Shown here one piece after another: positions 43,679 through 52,441 of a stretch of DNA of 64,000 bases. The notes under the pieces were generated by a model. That model ran no database searches. It had not been told where the DNA came from and was given only the letters and a program-made list of their open reading frames with translations. Positions within the stretch are counted from its first letter, which is position 1; every line of letters begins with the position of its first letter. The DNA lies in contig NZ_MQUS01000014.1 in NCBI RefSeq assembly GCF_001953885.1, positions 186,001 to 250,000 on the forward strand, written 5' to 3'. The position numbers and the translations under genes are program-made. Source of the stretch: Streptomyces sp. IMTB 2501 (GTDB taxonomy: Bacteria > Actinomycetota > Actinomycetes > Streptomycetales > Streptomycetaceae).

Positions 43679-45304
43679 TCAGCCCTTGAGCTGCTCGTAC
43701 GCCGGCAGGGTGAGGAAGTCGGCGTAGTTCTCGTCCAGGGAGACCCGCAGCAGCAGATCGTGGGCCTCCTGCCAGTGGCCGGCGGCGAAGGCCTGCTCGC
43801 CGATCTCCTGGCGGATATTGGACAGTTCCTCGGCGGCGACCTTGCGGGCCAGTTCCGGCGTGGCCCGGTCGCCGTTCTCGAACTCGACGCCCGCGTTGAT
43901 CCACTGCCAGATCTGCGAGCGGGAGATCTCCGCGGTGGCCGCGTCCTCCATCAGGTTGAAGATGGCGACCGCGCCGAGCCCGCGCAGCCAGGCCTCGATG
44001 TAACGGATGCCGACCTGGACGGCGTTGATGAGACCGTGGTACGTCGGCTTCGCCTCCAGCGAGTCGATCGCGATGAGGTCGGCCGCCTCGACGTGGACGT
44101 CCTCGCGCAGCCGGTCCTTCTGGTTGGGCTTGTCGCCGAGGACCTTGTCGAAGGACTCCATGGCGATCGGGACGAGGTCGGGGTGCGCGACCCAGGAACC
44201 GTCGAAACCGTCGTTCGCCTCGCGGTCCTTGTCGGCGCGGACCTTCTCGAAGGCCACCTGGTTGACCTCGGCGTCCCTGCGGGACGGGATGAAGGCCGCC
44301 ATGCCGCCGATGGCGTGCGCGCCGCGCTTGTGGCAGGTGCGGACGAGGAGTTCGGTGTACGCCCGCATGAACGGGGCCGTCATCGTGACCGCGTTGCGGT
44401 CCGGCAGGACGAACTTGGCGCCGCCGTCCCGGAAGTTCTTCACGATGGAGAACAGATAGTCCCAGCGCCCGGCGTTCAACCCGGCGGCGTGGTCGCGGAG
44501 TTCGTAGAGGATCTCCTCCATCTCGTACGCGGCCGTGATCGTCTCGATCAGCACGGTGGCACGGACGGTGCCCTGCGGGATGCCGACGTAGTCCTGCGCG
44601 AACACGAACACGTCGTTCCACAGCCGCGCCTCTTGGTGCGACTCGGTCTTCGGCAGATAGAAGTACGGGCCCTTGCCGAGGTCCAGCAGCCGCTGGGCGT
44701 TGTGGAAGAAGTAGAGGCCGAAGTCGACGAAGGCACCGGGGACCGGTGTGCCGTCGGCGTCGACGAGGTGCCGCTCGGTCAGGTGCCAGCCGCGCGGCCG
44801 CATGACGACGGTCGCCAGCTCCTCGTTCGGGCGCAGGGCGTACGACTTCCCGGAAGCCGGGTCGGTGAAGTCGATGTTCCGGGTGTAGGCGTCGATCAGG
44901 TTGACCTGGCCGAGGATCACGTTCTCCCAGGTCGGCGCGGAGGCGTCCTCGAAGTCGGCGAGCCAGACCTTCGCGCCCGAGTTGAGCGCGTTGATGGTCA
45001 TCTTGCGGTCGGTGGGGCCGGTGATCTCGACCCGCCGGTCGTTCAGCGCGGCCGGGGCCGGGGCGACCTTCCAGGAGTCGTCCGCGCGGATCGCGGCCGT
45101 CTCGGGAAGGAAGTCGAGCGTGGAGGTGCGGGCGATCTCGGCGCGGCGCCCGGCCCGGCGGGCGAGGAGTTCGTCACGGCGCGGGGTGAACCGCCGGTGC
45201 AGCTCCGCCACGAAGGCGAGCGCCGCGTCCGTGAGGACCTCTTCCTGCCGGGGCAGGGGCTCGGCGTCGACGATGGCCAGCGGGGACGGCGCTGGTGCGG
45301 ACAT
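43679..45304 (-). CDS. aceB: Malate synthase A
   Basis: A 541-residue enzyme condensing glyoxylate and acetyl-CoA into malate. It has the A-type size and motifs: MRPRGWHLTERHL, VDFGLYFFHNA, YLPKTESHQEARLWNDVF, and RGAHAIGGMAAFIPSRRDAE. It has no isocitrate lyase next to it. It lies in the allantoin/glyoxylate group and its promoter carries both shared motifs, so it probably disposes of glyoxylate made from allantoin rather than from the acetate shunt. ATG at 45304 with AAGGAAG upstream. Confidence 0.97.
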   Translation of the reverse strand: MSAPAPSPLAIVDAEPLPRQEEVLTDAALAFVAELHRRFTPRRDELLARRAGRRAEIARTSTLDFLPETAAIRADDSWKVAPAPAALNDRRVEITGPTDRKMTINALNSGAKVWLADFEDASAPTWENVILGQVNLIDAYTRNIDFTDPASGKSYALRPNEELATVVMRPRGWHLTERHLVDADGTPVPGAFVDFGLYFFHNAQRLLDLGKGPYFYLPKTESHQEARLWNDVFVFAQDYVGIPQGTVRATVLIETITAAYEMEEILYELRDHAAGLNAGRWDYLFSIVKNFRDGGAKFVLPDRNAVTMTAPFMRAYTELLVRTCHKRGAHAIGGMAAFIPSRRDAEVNQVAFEKVRADKDREANDGFDGSWVAHPDLVPIAMESFDKVLGDKPNQKDRLREDVHVEAADLIAIDSLEAKPTYHGLINAVQVGIRYIEAWLRGLGAVAIFNLMEDAATAEISRSQIWQWINAGVEFENGDRATPELARKVAAEELSNIRQEIGEQAFAAGHWQEAHDLLLRVSLDENYADFLTLPAYEQLKG

Positions 45305-45386
45305 GAGCTGTCACTTCCTTCAGCGGTGGCACCGGGTGCCTGGTGGCACGAATAGGGCAAACAGCGCCGACTGTGCGGGCAGGCGC

Positions 45387-45422
45387 TTCTGAACAGTGGA
45401 TAGTAGTTTCCTCATTGTGGAA
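45387..45422. promoter_or_regulatory. Paired AllR-type operator at aceB
   Basis: TTCTGAACAGTGGAT (45387) and TTCCTCATTGTGGAA (45408) start exactly 21 bp apart, 83-118 bases upstream of the malate synthase start. Confidence 0.72.
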
Positions 45423-45424
45423 CT

Positions 45425-45439
45425 TCAATGGTTTGTTGA
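45425..45439. promoter_or_regulatory. TCAACA-type palindrome at aceB
   Basis: TCAATGGTTTGTTGA matches the TCAACA-N3-TGTTGA motif with the left arm degraded. It lies two bases beyond the operator pair. Confidence 0.5.
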
Positions 45440-45488
45440 TGTCGAGATTCTCTGGGTCGAGGCAAGGTGGCGCCCAGTGCCACCCTCT

Positions 45489-46091
45489 TCACTCAAGGTG
45501 GCGTAGATCGGCCTCGGTGTCGATGTCGTACGGTTCGGCCACGTCGGCGCACTCCACGAGCCGGATCTGAGCCACGTGTTCCTTGAGATAGGCGCGAGCG
45601 CCACGATCGCCGGTGGCGGTCGCCGCGATGTCCGCCCAGTGGGCCGCGCCGAACAGCACCGGATGCCCGCGCATACCGTCGTAGGCGGCCGAGGCCAGTG
45701 ATTTCTCGTCCTCGTAGGCGCCGAGTACCCGCGCCACGGCCGCCGGCCCGATGCCCGGCTGGTCGACGAGGCTGACCAGGGCGGCCCGCGCCCCTGTACC
45801 GGCGAGCGAGGCCAGTCCGGCCCGCAGCGAGGAACCCATGCCCTCGGCCCAGTCGGGGTTGTCCACGAGCACACAGCCGCTCAGATCGGCCCGCGCCCGC
45901 ACCTCGTCCGCCCGGGCGCCCAGCACGACGTGCACCCGCGCGCATCCGGCCGCGCGCAGCACCCCCACCGCATGCTCGACCAGCGGCCGCCCCCGGTGCG
46001 TCAGCAGCGCCTTGGGCCGCCCCCCGAGCCGTCTGCCCCCGCCGGCGGCGAGCAGCAGCCCGGCGACCTCGTCGTGATGGTTCTCCGTCAT
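45489..46091 (-). CDS. MobA-like nucleotidyltransferase (molybdenum cofactor type)
   Basis: A 200-residue NTP transferase. The N terminus LLLAAGGGRRLGGRPKALL is the signature loop of MobA/MocA enzymes, and VSLVDQPGIGPAAV and the GHPVLF motif are typical of molybdopterin cytidylyltransferases. That cofactor is needed by xanthine dehydrogenase, the step that supplies urate, which explains its place near the allantoin genes. ATG at 46091. It is upstream of aceB in the same direction. Confidence 0.88.
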   Translation of the reverse strand: MTENHHDEVAGLLLAAGGGRRLGGRPKALLTHRGRPLVEHAVGVLRAAGCARVHVVLGARADEVRARADLSGCVLVDNPDWAEGMGSSLRAGLASLAGTGARAALVSLVDQPGIGPAAVARVLGAYEDEKSLASAAYDGMRGHPVLFGAAHWADIAATATGDRGARAYLKEHVAQIRLVECADVAEPYDIDTEADLRHLE

Positions 46092-46221
46092 GAGTCCTGC
46101 ATACCTGACGCAGGACGGGGCGGCCGGTTTCCCTTGGGCTGAATTTCGGTCCGCGCTGTGGCGCTCCCGGACGGGGTGGCGTTTACTGGCCCGCGCACGA
46201 CGGCGTGTGAGGGGGAGGGCT

Positions 46222-46539
46222 GTGTTGCGGAGCTTGGGGCAGAGACCGGTGACCGGCAGCTACGAGGACCCGAGAGTGGCGGAACTGCGGACCGCGGTGT
46301 CCCGGCTGCGCCGCGAACTCGCCGCGCTCCCGTCCGAGTTCCCCGACCGCGCCATCGCCGAGGACGAACTGGCGGCCCTCGCCGCGATGGCCACCGGCGG
46401 TTCGCCGGAGATCCCGCGCCTGCGCAACTCCCTGTTACTGATCGCCGGGGCCATCGGTTCGGTGAGTGCCCTGGCGAGGGGCCTGAGCGGGGTCCGGGAG
46501 GCAGTGGACCTCTTCGGGGAACCGACACAGTGGGGTTAG
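46222..46539 (+). CDS. Small conserved Streptomyces protein (DUF5955-like), TTA codon
   Basis: A 105-residue protein. It has the layout I associate with DUF5955 proteins of Streptomyces: GTG start with GGGAGGG site, RVAELRTAVSRLRRELAALP helix, FPDRAIAEDELAALAAMA, and SLLLIAGAIGSVSALA near the C terminus. The family name is from memory and may be wrong. Codon 72 (46435-46437) is TTA, a bldA-dependent codon. It runs away from the MobA-like gene and towards the IclR gene. Function unknown. Confidence 0.78.
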   Translation: MLRSLGQRPVTGSYEDPRVAELRTAVSRLRRELAALPSEFPDRAIAEDELAALAAMATGGSPEIPRLRNSLLLIAGAIGSVSALARGLSGVREAVDLFGEPTQWG

Positions 46540-46784
46540 GGGGTTTCGTTTGGATCAGGTCGGATCGGGCCGCGGCGTCCGGGGTGGTGCATCGCAGGGC
46601 GGAGGATCACCCGCGTACTGGGCGTACTCGGGTGATCGGACAACGCGGCGAGGTGCCGTGCCGGGCGTCGCGGACCCGGGCTGATCCGTACGAAACCCCT
46701 AGGTCTGCCGCCCAGGGGCGCGGAGAGCCGTGCGACAAGCCGCAACGCGCCCGCACCCGCCGGCGAGGAAGGCCTCCCGGGCTC

Positions 46785-47579
46785 TCAGGTGCCGGAACTG
46801 GCCAGCGCCTGAGACAGCTCAAGGGCGATCTGCTGCAGCACCGGCACGATCTTGTCGGTCGCGGCTTCGGTGACCCGTCCAGCAGGCCCGGAGATCGAAA
46901 TCGCCGCAGCCGTCGGAGACTCGGGCACGGACACCGCGAGGCACCGCACCCCGATCTCCTGCTCGTTGTCGTCGACGGCGTACCCGGTGCGTCGCACATC
47001 CTCCAGCGCCGCCAGGAACCCCTCGGGTGTGGTGATGGTCTTCTCCGTGGCCGCGGGCATCCCGGTGCGCGACAGCAGGGCCCGCACGTCGTCGTCCGGC
47101 ACCCCGGCCAGCAGCGCCTTGCCCACCCCGGTCGAGTGCGGCAGCACCCGCCGGCCCACCTCGGTGAACATCCGCATCGAGTGCTTCGACGGCACCTGTG
47201 CCACGTACACGATCTCGTCGCCGTCGAGCAGTGCCATGTTCGCGGTCTCGCCGGTCTCCTCGACCAGCCGGGCGAGATACGGCCGCGCCCATGTGCCGAG
47301 CAGCCGGGACGCCGACTCGCCGAGCCGGATGAGCCGGGGGCCGAGCGCGTACCGCCGGTTCGGCTGCTGGCGGACGTAGCCGCAGGCGACCAGCGTGCGC
47401 ATCAGCCGGTGGATGGTCGGCAGCGGTAGCCCGCTGGTCGCGGACAGTTCGCTCAGACCGACCTCGCCACCCGCGTCCGCCATGCGCTCGAGCAGGTCGA
47501 AGGCGCGCTCCAGGGACTGGACACCGCCCCCGGCGGAGGGCTTGGCGGAGTCGGTGGTGCTGGCGCTGGACGTCGGCAC
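46785..47579 (-). CDS. allR: IclR-family regulator, AllR type
   Basis: A 264-residue IclR-family regulator. Residues 20-85 are the winged helix (LERAFDLLERMADAGGEVGL, LSELSATSGLPLPTIHRL, RTLVACGYVRQQPNRRYALG). The rest is the IclR effector domain (GKALLAGVPDDDVRALL; GYAVDDNEQEIGVRCLAVSV). It is divergent from allantoinase, and operator pairs lie in their shared promoter and at gcl, hyi and aceB. In S. coelicolor an IclR-type AllR is reported to control the allantoin genes, with allantoin-derived molecules as signals. GTG start at 47579. Confidence 0.93.
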   Translation of the reverse strand: MPTSSASTTDSAKPSAGGGVQSLERAFDLLERMADAGGEVGLSELSATSGLPLPTIHRLMRTLVACGYVRQQPNRRYALGPRLIRLGESASRLLGTWARPYLARLVEETGETANMALLDGDEIVYVAQVPSKHSMRMFTEVGRRVLPHSTGVGKALLAGVPDDDVRALLSRTGMPAATEKTITTPEGFLAALEDVRRTGYAVDDNEQEIGVRCLAVSVPESPTAAAISISGPAGRVTEAATDKIVPVLQQIALELSQALASSGT

Positions 47580-47659
47580 GGCGCGTTCCTTTCGGGGGCT
47601 GGCAGGAGTGCAGAAGCCTACCCGGCAGTCGGTTGACTCCCTGCTTGTACGTAGCTACG

Positions 47660-47695
47660 TTCTGCTTGCTGGAATTCTAATTCCGCTTTGTGGAA
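47660..47695. promoter_or_regulatory. Paired AllR-type operator at allB/allR
   Basis: TTCTGCTTGCTGGAA (47660) and TTCCGCTTTGTGGAA (47681) start exactly 21 bp apart in the divergent promoter region, 80 bp from the allR start and 159 bp from allB. This would allow autoregulation of allR. Confidence 0.78.
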
Positions 47696-47772
47696 ACGTC
47701 CAGAGTGGGTGCAGGGTGCGCGCTGCCCAGCAGTGTGCCCCTTGACGGCGGAGAAGTGGGAGTGAAGACTCC

Positions 47773-47789
47773 TTCAACAGAACGTTGAA
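47773..47789. promoter_or_regulatory. TCAACA-type palindrome at allB
   Basis: TTCAACAGAACGTTGAA is a 17-bp inverted repeat, close to the TCAACA-N3-TGTTGA motif, 65 bases upstream of the allantoinase start. Confidence 0.6.
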
Positions 47790-47853
47790 ATCCGTTACGT
47801 GGGTGTAAATCCCGTTTCTGGGGCGTAAAACGGCGGTACAGAGAGGGGTTCGG

Positions 47854-49191
47854 GTGTCCGACGCTGAACTGGTCCTGCGCTCGACGCGCGTCATCACTCC
47901 GGAAGGAACGCGGGCCGCCTCGGTCGCCGTGTCCGCCGGGAAGATCACGGCCGTCCTGCCGTACGACACCGAGATCCCGGCCGGCGCCCGGCTGGAGGAC
48001 TTCGGCGACCACGTCCTGCTGCCCGGCCTGGTCGACACCCACGTGCACGTCAACGACCCGGGCCGCACCGAGTGGGAGGGCTTCTGGACCGCCACCCGCG
48101 CGGCGGCGGCCGGCGGCATCACCACGCTGATCGACATGCCGCTGAACTCCCTCCCGCCGACCACCACGGTCGAGCACCTGCGGGTCAAGCAGCAGGTCGC
48201 CGCCGACAAGGCGCACATCGACGTCGGCTTCTGGGGCGGCGCCCTGCCGGACAACGTCAAGGACCTGCGCCCGCTGCACGACGCCGGCGTCTTCGGCTTC
48301 AAGGCGTTTCTGTCCCCGTCCGGCGTGGACGAGTTCCCGCACCTCGACCAGGACCAGCTCGCCCAGTCCCTGGCAGAGATCGCCGGCTTCGGCGGCCTGC
48401 TGATCGCGCACGCCGAGGACCCGCACCACCTGGCCGCCGCCCCGCAGCACGGCGGCCCCAAGTACGCCGACTTCCTCGCCTCCCGCCCGCGCGGCGCCGA
48501 GGACACGGCCATCGCGAACCTCATCGCGCAGGCGAAGCGGCTCGGCGCGCGCGTGCACGTCCTGCACCTGTCCTCCAGCGACGCGCTGCCGTTGATCCGC
48601 GCCGCCCGCGCCGAGGGCGTCCGCGTCACCGTGGAGACCTGCCCGCACTACCTCACCCTCACCGCCGAGGAAGTCCCGGACGGCGCCAGCGAGTTCAAGT
48701 GCTGCCCGCCCATCCGCGAGGCCGCCAACCAGGACCTGCTCTGGGAGGCGCTGGCCGACGGCACCATCGACTGTGTCGTCACCGACCACTCGCCCTCCAC
48801 CGCCGACCTGAAGACCGCCGACTTCGCCACCGCCTGGGGCGGCATCTCCGGTCTCCAGCTCAGCCTCTCAGCGGTATGGACCGAGGCACGCGCGCGTGGA
48901 TACGGCCTGGAGGACGTCGCGCGCTGGATGTCCACGCGGACGGCCGCACTCGTGGGCCTGGGGGACAAGGGCGCCATCGAGGCCGGCCGCGACGCCGACT
49001 TCGCCGTCCTCGCCCCCGACGAGACCTTCACCGTCGACCCGGCCGGCCTCCAGCACCGCAACCGGGTCACCGCGTACGCCGGCAAGACCCTGTACGGCGT
49101 CGTGAAGTCCACCTGGCTGCGCGGCGAACGCATCGTCGACGGCGGCGAGTTCACCCAGCCCAAGGGCTCCCTGCTCGCCCGCCCCCAGTAA
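47854..49191 (+). CDS. allB: Allantoinase
   Basis: A 445-residue amidohydrolase that opens allantoin to allantoate. Metal ligands are His63/His65 (DTHVHVNDPGRTEWEGF), the carboxylated Lys in GFKAFLSP, His in IAHAEDPHHL, His in VLHLSSSDALP and Asp in VTDHSPS. The length matches the AllB family (about 450). GTG at 47854 has GAGAGGGG upstream. It is the first gene of the allB-alc operon. Confidence 0.97.
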   Translation: MSDAELVLRSTRVITPEGTRAASVAVSAGKITAVLPYDTEIPAGARLEDFGDHVLLPGLVDTHVHVNDPGRTEWEGFWTATRAAAAGGITTLIDMPLNSLPPTTTVEHLRVKQQVAADKAHIDVGFWGGALPDNVKDLRPLHDAGVFGFKAFLSPSGVDEFPHLDQDQLAQSLAEIAGFGGLLIAHAEDPHHLAAAPQHGGPKYADFLASRPRGAEDTAIANLIAQAKRLGARVHVLHLSSSDALPLIRAARAEGVRVTVETCPHYLTLTAEEVPDGASEFKCCPPIREAANQDLLWEALADGTIDCVVTDHSPSTADLKTADFATAWGGISGLQLSLSAVWTEARARGYGLEDVARWMSTRTAALVGLGDKGAIEAGRDADFAVLAPDETFTVDPAGLQHRNRVTAYAGKTLYGVVKSTWLRGERIVDGGEFTQPKGSLLARPQ

Positions 49192-49245
49192 GCCACCCCG
49201 GCCACCGGCAAACGGCCGACGCCCAGAAAGGAACCCCTGATCACC

Positions 49246-50361
49246 GTGACGGCGATACCTAGCTTCACCGGCGACGCGAACCCCTACGGAGGCGGCGACC
49301 CGTACGCGGACTACCGCACCGCCGACTTCCCCTTCACCCAGTACGCCAACCTCGCCGACCGGCAGCTCGGCGCCGGTGTCATCGCCGCCAACGACGAGTT
49401 CTTCGCCCAGCGGGAGAACCTGCTGGTGCCCGAGCGGGCCGAGTTCGACCCCGAGCACTTCGGGCACAAGGGCAAGATCATGGACGGCTGGGAGACCCGC
49501 CGCCGGCGCGGTGTGTCCGCCGAGCACCCGTGGCCGACCGCGGAGGACCACGACTGGGCGCTGGTCCGCCTCGGCGCGCCCGGTGTGATCCGCGGGATCG
49601 TCGTCGACACCGCCCACTTCCGCGGCAACTACCCGCAGGCCGTCTCCATCGAGGCTGCCTCGGTACCGGGCTCGCCCTCGCCCGAAGAGCTGCTCTCCGG
49701 CGAGGTGAAGTGGACAACCCTAGTCCCGCGCACCGCGGTCGGCGGTCACGCGGCGAACGGTTTCTCCATATCGGTCGAGCAGCGCTTCACGCACCTGCGC
49801 GTCAACCAGCACCCCGACGGCGGCATCGCCCGCCTGCGGGTGTACGGCGAGGTCGTCCCCGACCCCGAGTGGCTCGCGGTCCTCGGCACCCTCGATGTGG
49901 TCGCCCTGGAGAACGGCGGCCGGGTCGAGGACGCCTCCAACCTCTTCTACTCCCCGGCCACCAACACCATCCAGCCGGGCCGCTCCCGCAAGATGGACGA
50001 CGGCTGGGAGACCCGCCGCCGCCGTGACCAGGGCAACGACTGGATCCGCTACCAGCTGGTCGCCCAGGCGCAGATCCGCGCCGTCGAGATCGACACCGCC
50101 TATCTGAAGGGCAACAGCGCGGGCTGGGCCTCGGTCTCCGTCAAGGACGGCGAGAGCGGCGAGTGGACCGAGATCCTGCCGCGCACCCGCCTCCAGCCCG
50201 ACACCGGCCACCGCTTCGTGCTCCCCGAGCCGGCCGTCGGCACACACGCCCGGATCGACATCTTCCCCGACGGCGGCATCTCGCGCCTGCGCCTCTTCGG
50301 CTCCCTGACGGAGCAGGGCGCGGCGGGCCTCGCCGCCCGTCACCAGGAACTGGGCGGCTGA
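49246..50361 (+). CDS. alc: Allantoicase
   Basis: A 371-residue enzyme hydrolysing allantoate to ureidoglycolate and urea. The two tandem allantoicase domains are seen as GKIMDGWETRRRRG (about residue 76) and RKMDDGWETRRRRD (about residue 248), each followed by a beta-sandwich with an HPDGGIARLRVYG or FPDGGISRLRLFG ending. The presence of allantoicase rather than allantoate amidohydrolase means urea, not ammonia, is released here. It follows allB by 54 bases. Confidence 0.97.
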   Translation: MTAIPSFTGDANPYGGGDPYADYRTADFPFTQYANLADRQLGAGVIAANDEFFAQRENLLVPERAEFDPEHFGHKGKIMDGWETRRRRGVSAEHPWPTAEDHDWALVRLGAPGVIRGIVVDTAHFRGNYPQAVSIEAASVPGSPSPEELLSGEVKWTTLVPRTAVGGHAANGFSISVEQRFTHLRVNQHPDGGIARLRVYGEVVPDPEWLAVLGTLDVVALENGGRVEDASNLFYSPATNTIQPGRSRKMDDGWETRRRRDQGNDWIRYQLVAQAQIRAVEIDTAYLKGNSAGWASVSVKDGESGEWTEILPRTRLQPDTGHRFVLPEPAVGTHARIDIFPDGGISRLRLFGSLTEQGAAGLAARHQELGG

Positions 50362-50366
50362 ACCCA

Positions 50367-50384
50367 CCCCGCACGCGCGCGGGG
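50367..50384 (+). terminator. Weak terminator after allantoicase
   Basis: CCCCGC and GCGGGG arms (6 bp) with a 6-nt loop lie six bases after the alc stop. The stem is short, so confidence is modest. Confidence 0.4.
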
Positions 50385-50485
50385 CGCCCCGGCATGGACA
50401 GCACCGGGCGCCTCGCGTGTCACCCGTATGGACCCGGTTCCCGCCCTCTGGAACTTACGGGTCCGTCTCCCGCGTTCTTTCCGAC

Positions 50486-51301
50486 GTGACCCTTCAGCAA
50501 GAGATCGTCGGCAATGCCATGCAGATGGCGGTCGTCAACCTGCAGCCCGGCCAGACCGTGTACTGCGAGGCCGGAAAGTTCCTGTTCAAGACCACGAACG
50601 TGACCATGGAGACGCGGCTGTCCGGCCCGTCGGGCAGCGGCGGCCAGCAGCAGAGCGGCTCGGGCGGCGGCATGGGCGGCATGCTGCGCCAGGCCATGGG
50701 CACCGCCATGCAGGTCGGCCAGCGCATGCTGGCCGGCGAGTCGATGGCGTTCCAGTACTTCACCTCCCAGGGCGGCGAGGGCACGGTCGGCTTCGCGGGC
50801 GTGCTCCCCGGCGAGATGCGGGCCCTGGAACTCGACGGCACGCGCGCGTGGTTCGCCGAGAAGGACGCCTTCGTGGCCGCCGAGTCCACCGTCGACTTCG
50901 GTATCGCCTTCGCCGGCGGCCGTACGGGCATGAGCGGCGGCGAGGGCTTCATCCTGGAGAAGTTCACCGGGTACGGCACGGTGATCATCGCCGGCGCGGG
51001 CAACTTCATCGACCTCAACCCGGCGGACTTCGGCGGCCGCATCGAGGTGGACACCGGCTGCGTGGTCGCCTTCGAGGAGGGCATCCAGTACGGCGTCCAG
51101 CGCATCGGCGGCCTCAACCGCCAGGGGATCATGAACGCCGTGTTCGGCGGCGAGGGCCTGTCCCTGGCCACGCTGGAGGGCCACGGCCGGGTGATCCTGC
51201 AGTCCCTCACCATCGAGAGCCTCGCCAACGCCCTGAAGAAGGCACAGGGCGGCGACAAGCAGGGCCCGACCGGCGGACTGTTCTCCACCCACGCCGGTTG
51301 A
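50486..51301 (+). CDS. AIM24-family protein
   Basis: A 271-residue protein of the AIM24/TIGR00266 family, which folds as a beta-rich trimer-like barrel. It begins VTLQQEIVGNAMQMAVVNL and has a Gly/Gln/Met-rich loop (SGSGGQQQSGSGGGMGGM), then GFAGVLPGEMRAL and NFIDLNPADFGGR. GTG at 50486 is chosen because the protein core begins there. Its stop codon (TGA in GGTTGACTTCC) lies in the right end of a decayed transposon, so the original C terminus may have been altered. Confidence 0.9.
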   Translation: MTLQQEIVGNAMQMAVVNLQPGQTVYCEAGKFLFKTTNVTMETRLSGPSGSGGQQQSGSGGGMGGMLRQAMGTAMQVGQRMLAGESMAFQYFTSQGGEGTVGFAGVLPGEMRALELDGTRAWFAEKDAFVAAESTVDFGIAFAGGRTGMSGGEGFILEKFTGYGTVIIAGAGNFIDLNPADFGGRIEVDTGCVVAFEEGIQYGVQRIGGLNRQGIMNAVFGGEGLSLATLEGHGRVILQSLTIESLANALKKAQGGDKQGPTGGLFSTHAG

Positions 51302-52060
51302 CTTCCTCCCCTTCCTCAAGGAGGGGGGATTCCTACGACTCGCGCCGTGGGGTTTCCTGCTTCGTCGCCGACTGCCCGCCAGGAGTACTCCTTTCGAGCA
51401 GAGTTTGGAACTGGGGAACCAGCGGTCGACGGCGATCAGGGTGCGGCCGTACCAGTGGGCTTTGTACTCCAGCAGACTCCGGAAGTCGGCCAAGGCGGCG
51501 TCAGAGATGGCGCGGGCAAGCTTGCGGTTCTTGAGCATGTTCCGGACGGTCAGATCCTCGATCACGAACGTTTGGTTCTCACGAACGAGCCAGGTAGTGA
51601 TCTTGTGGAGGGTGTCGCGGCGCCGGTCCGCCATGCGGGCATGAATGCGCGCCACTCCTTGTCGGCTTTGGCCCGGTTGCTGCTGCCCCTGGTCTTGCGG
51701 GCGAGTCTCCGCTGGGCTCTGGCCAGCCGGACGCGGTGGGGTCTTCGACCAGGAGGGAGACGAACCATCGGCCCCCGCTGTCCTGCGAAGCCGTCACTGT
51801 GGACGGCCGCGCTCCTTCCGGTTACTCGGCCGACCGGCGCGACTTCTTCTTCGACTTGAACCGCGGGTACTTCGCCCGCTTCCCAAAGAAGTTCGTGAAC
51901 GCTGTCAGCATCGCCGACGTCGCGTCGTAGTTGATCCGCTCCTGACGCAGCGCCCACGCCGCCCTGCGGACCGCAAGCGCCATGTTGTTCGTGAAGCTCA
52001 AGTCTGCTGGTCAGAGCACTGACTTTCGCCCTGAAGGTGAAACCCCGCGTCCTGCCCTGC
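51302..52060 (-). pseudogene. Decayed IS605-family TnpB element
   Basis: Minus-strand remnants of an OrfB/TnpB nuclease gene, broken across all three frames. In order they are SFTNNMALAVRRAAW, ERINYDATSAMLT joined directly to AFTNFFGKRAKYPRFKSKKK (internal deletion), DSGGRWFVSLLVEDP, LARAQRRLARKTRGSSNRAK, and FVIEDLTVRNMLKNRKLARA up to WFPSSKLCS. The C-terminal zinc ribbon is lost to a frameshift. The end near 51302-51330 (GAATCCCCC, hairpin, GGGGAGGAAGTCA on the minus strand) is the right end of an IS605 element and its guide-RNA region. No TnpA is present. Confidence 0.88.
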
Positions 52061-52100
52061 TCCGCAGGAGCGCGTTTCCTCCCTACGGCGTGTCCGACGC

Positions 52101-52175
52101 GGCGTGTCCGACGGGTCGCGTGAGCGAGCCGCGCTGGCGTCGTTCCGGCCGGCGTGGGGCGAGGTGATCTGTCGG
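52101..52175 (+). repeat. Copy of the segment found near 55.55 kb (inverted)
   Basis: The sequence GGCGTGTCCGACGGGTC followed by CGTGAGC...GCGTCGTTCCGG...GTGGGGCGAGGTGATC matches, with about 75 percent identity by eye, the minus strand of about 55520-55598. It contains a 13-bp direct repeat GGCGTGTCCGACG at 52087 and 52101. It is likely the end of an IS5-type element. Confidence 0.6.
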
Positions 52176-52441
52176 ATCGGTGCGCCGCCGGGGCCACGAC
52201 TGTGTGCGGAGAACGGTGTCGACTTTCTGTTCGCAGGAGTCACCACAGCTCTGAATCCCCTGGGGCGCGTATCGGGTCGTGATCAATGAGCGTCGCAGCT
52301 TCCGGGGCTGGTGCCCGTCTGGGGTACGGGGCCCGGCGATCTGCGGCTGCGCCATATGGGCGCGCGTGACCGGAAGCGATGCCGCAGACAGGCAGCGGCG
52401 GGGCCCGAGGGCCCCGGCTGTGTGCCCGCAAGGGCGGTGCG
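52176..52441. other. No gene recognised
   Basis: About 265 bases between the remnant and the TetR gene end. It has one weak open frame and nothing recognisable. Confidence 0.4.

Noticed and set aside
51302..52060. Functional TnpB guide-RNA nuclease
   Set aside because: It has frameshifts, an internal deletion and no zinc ribbon; it cannot make an active protein.
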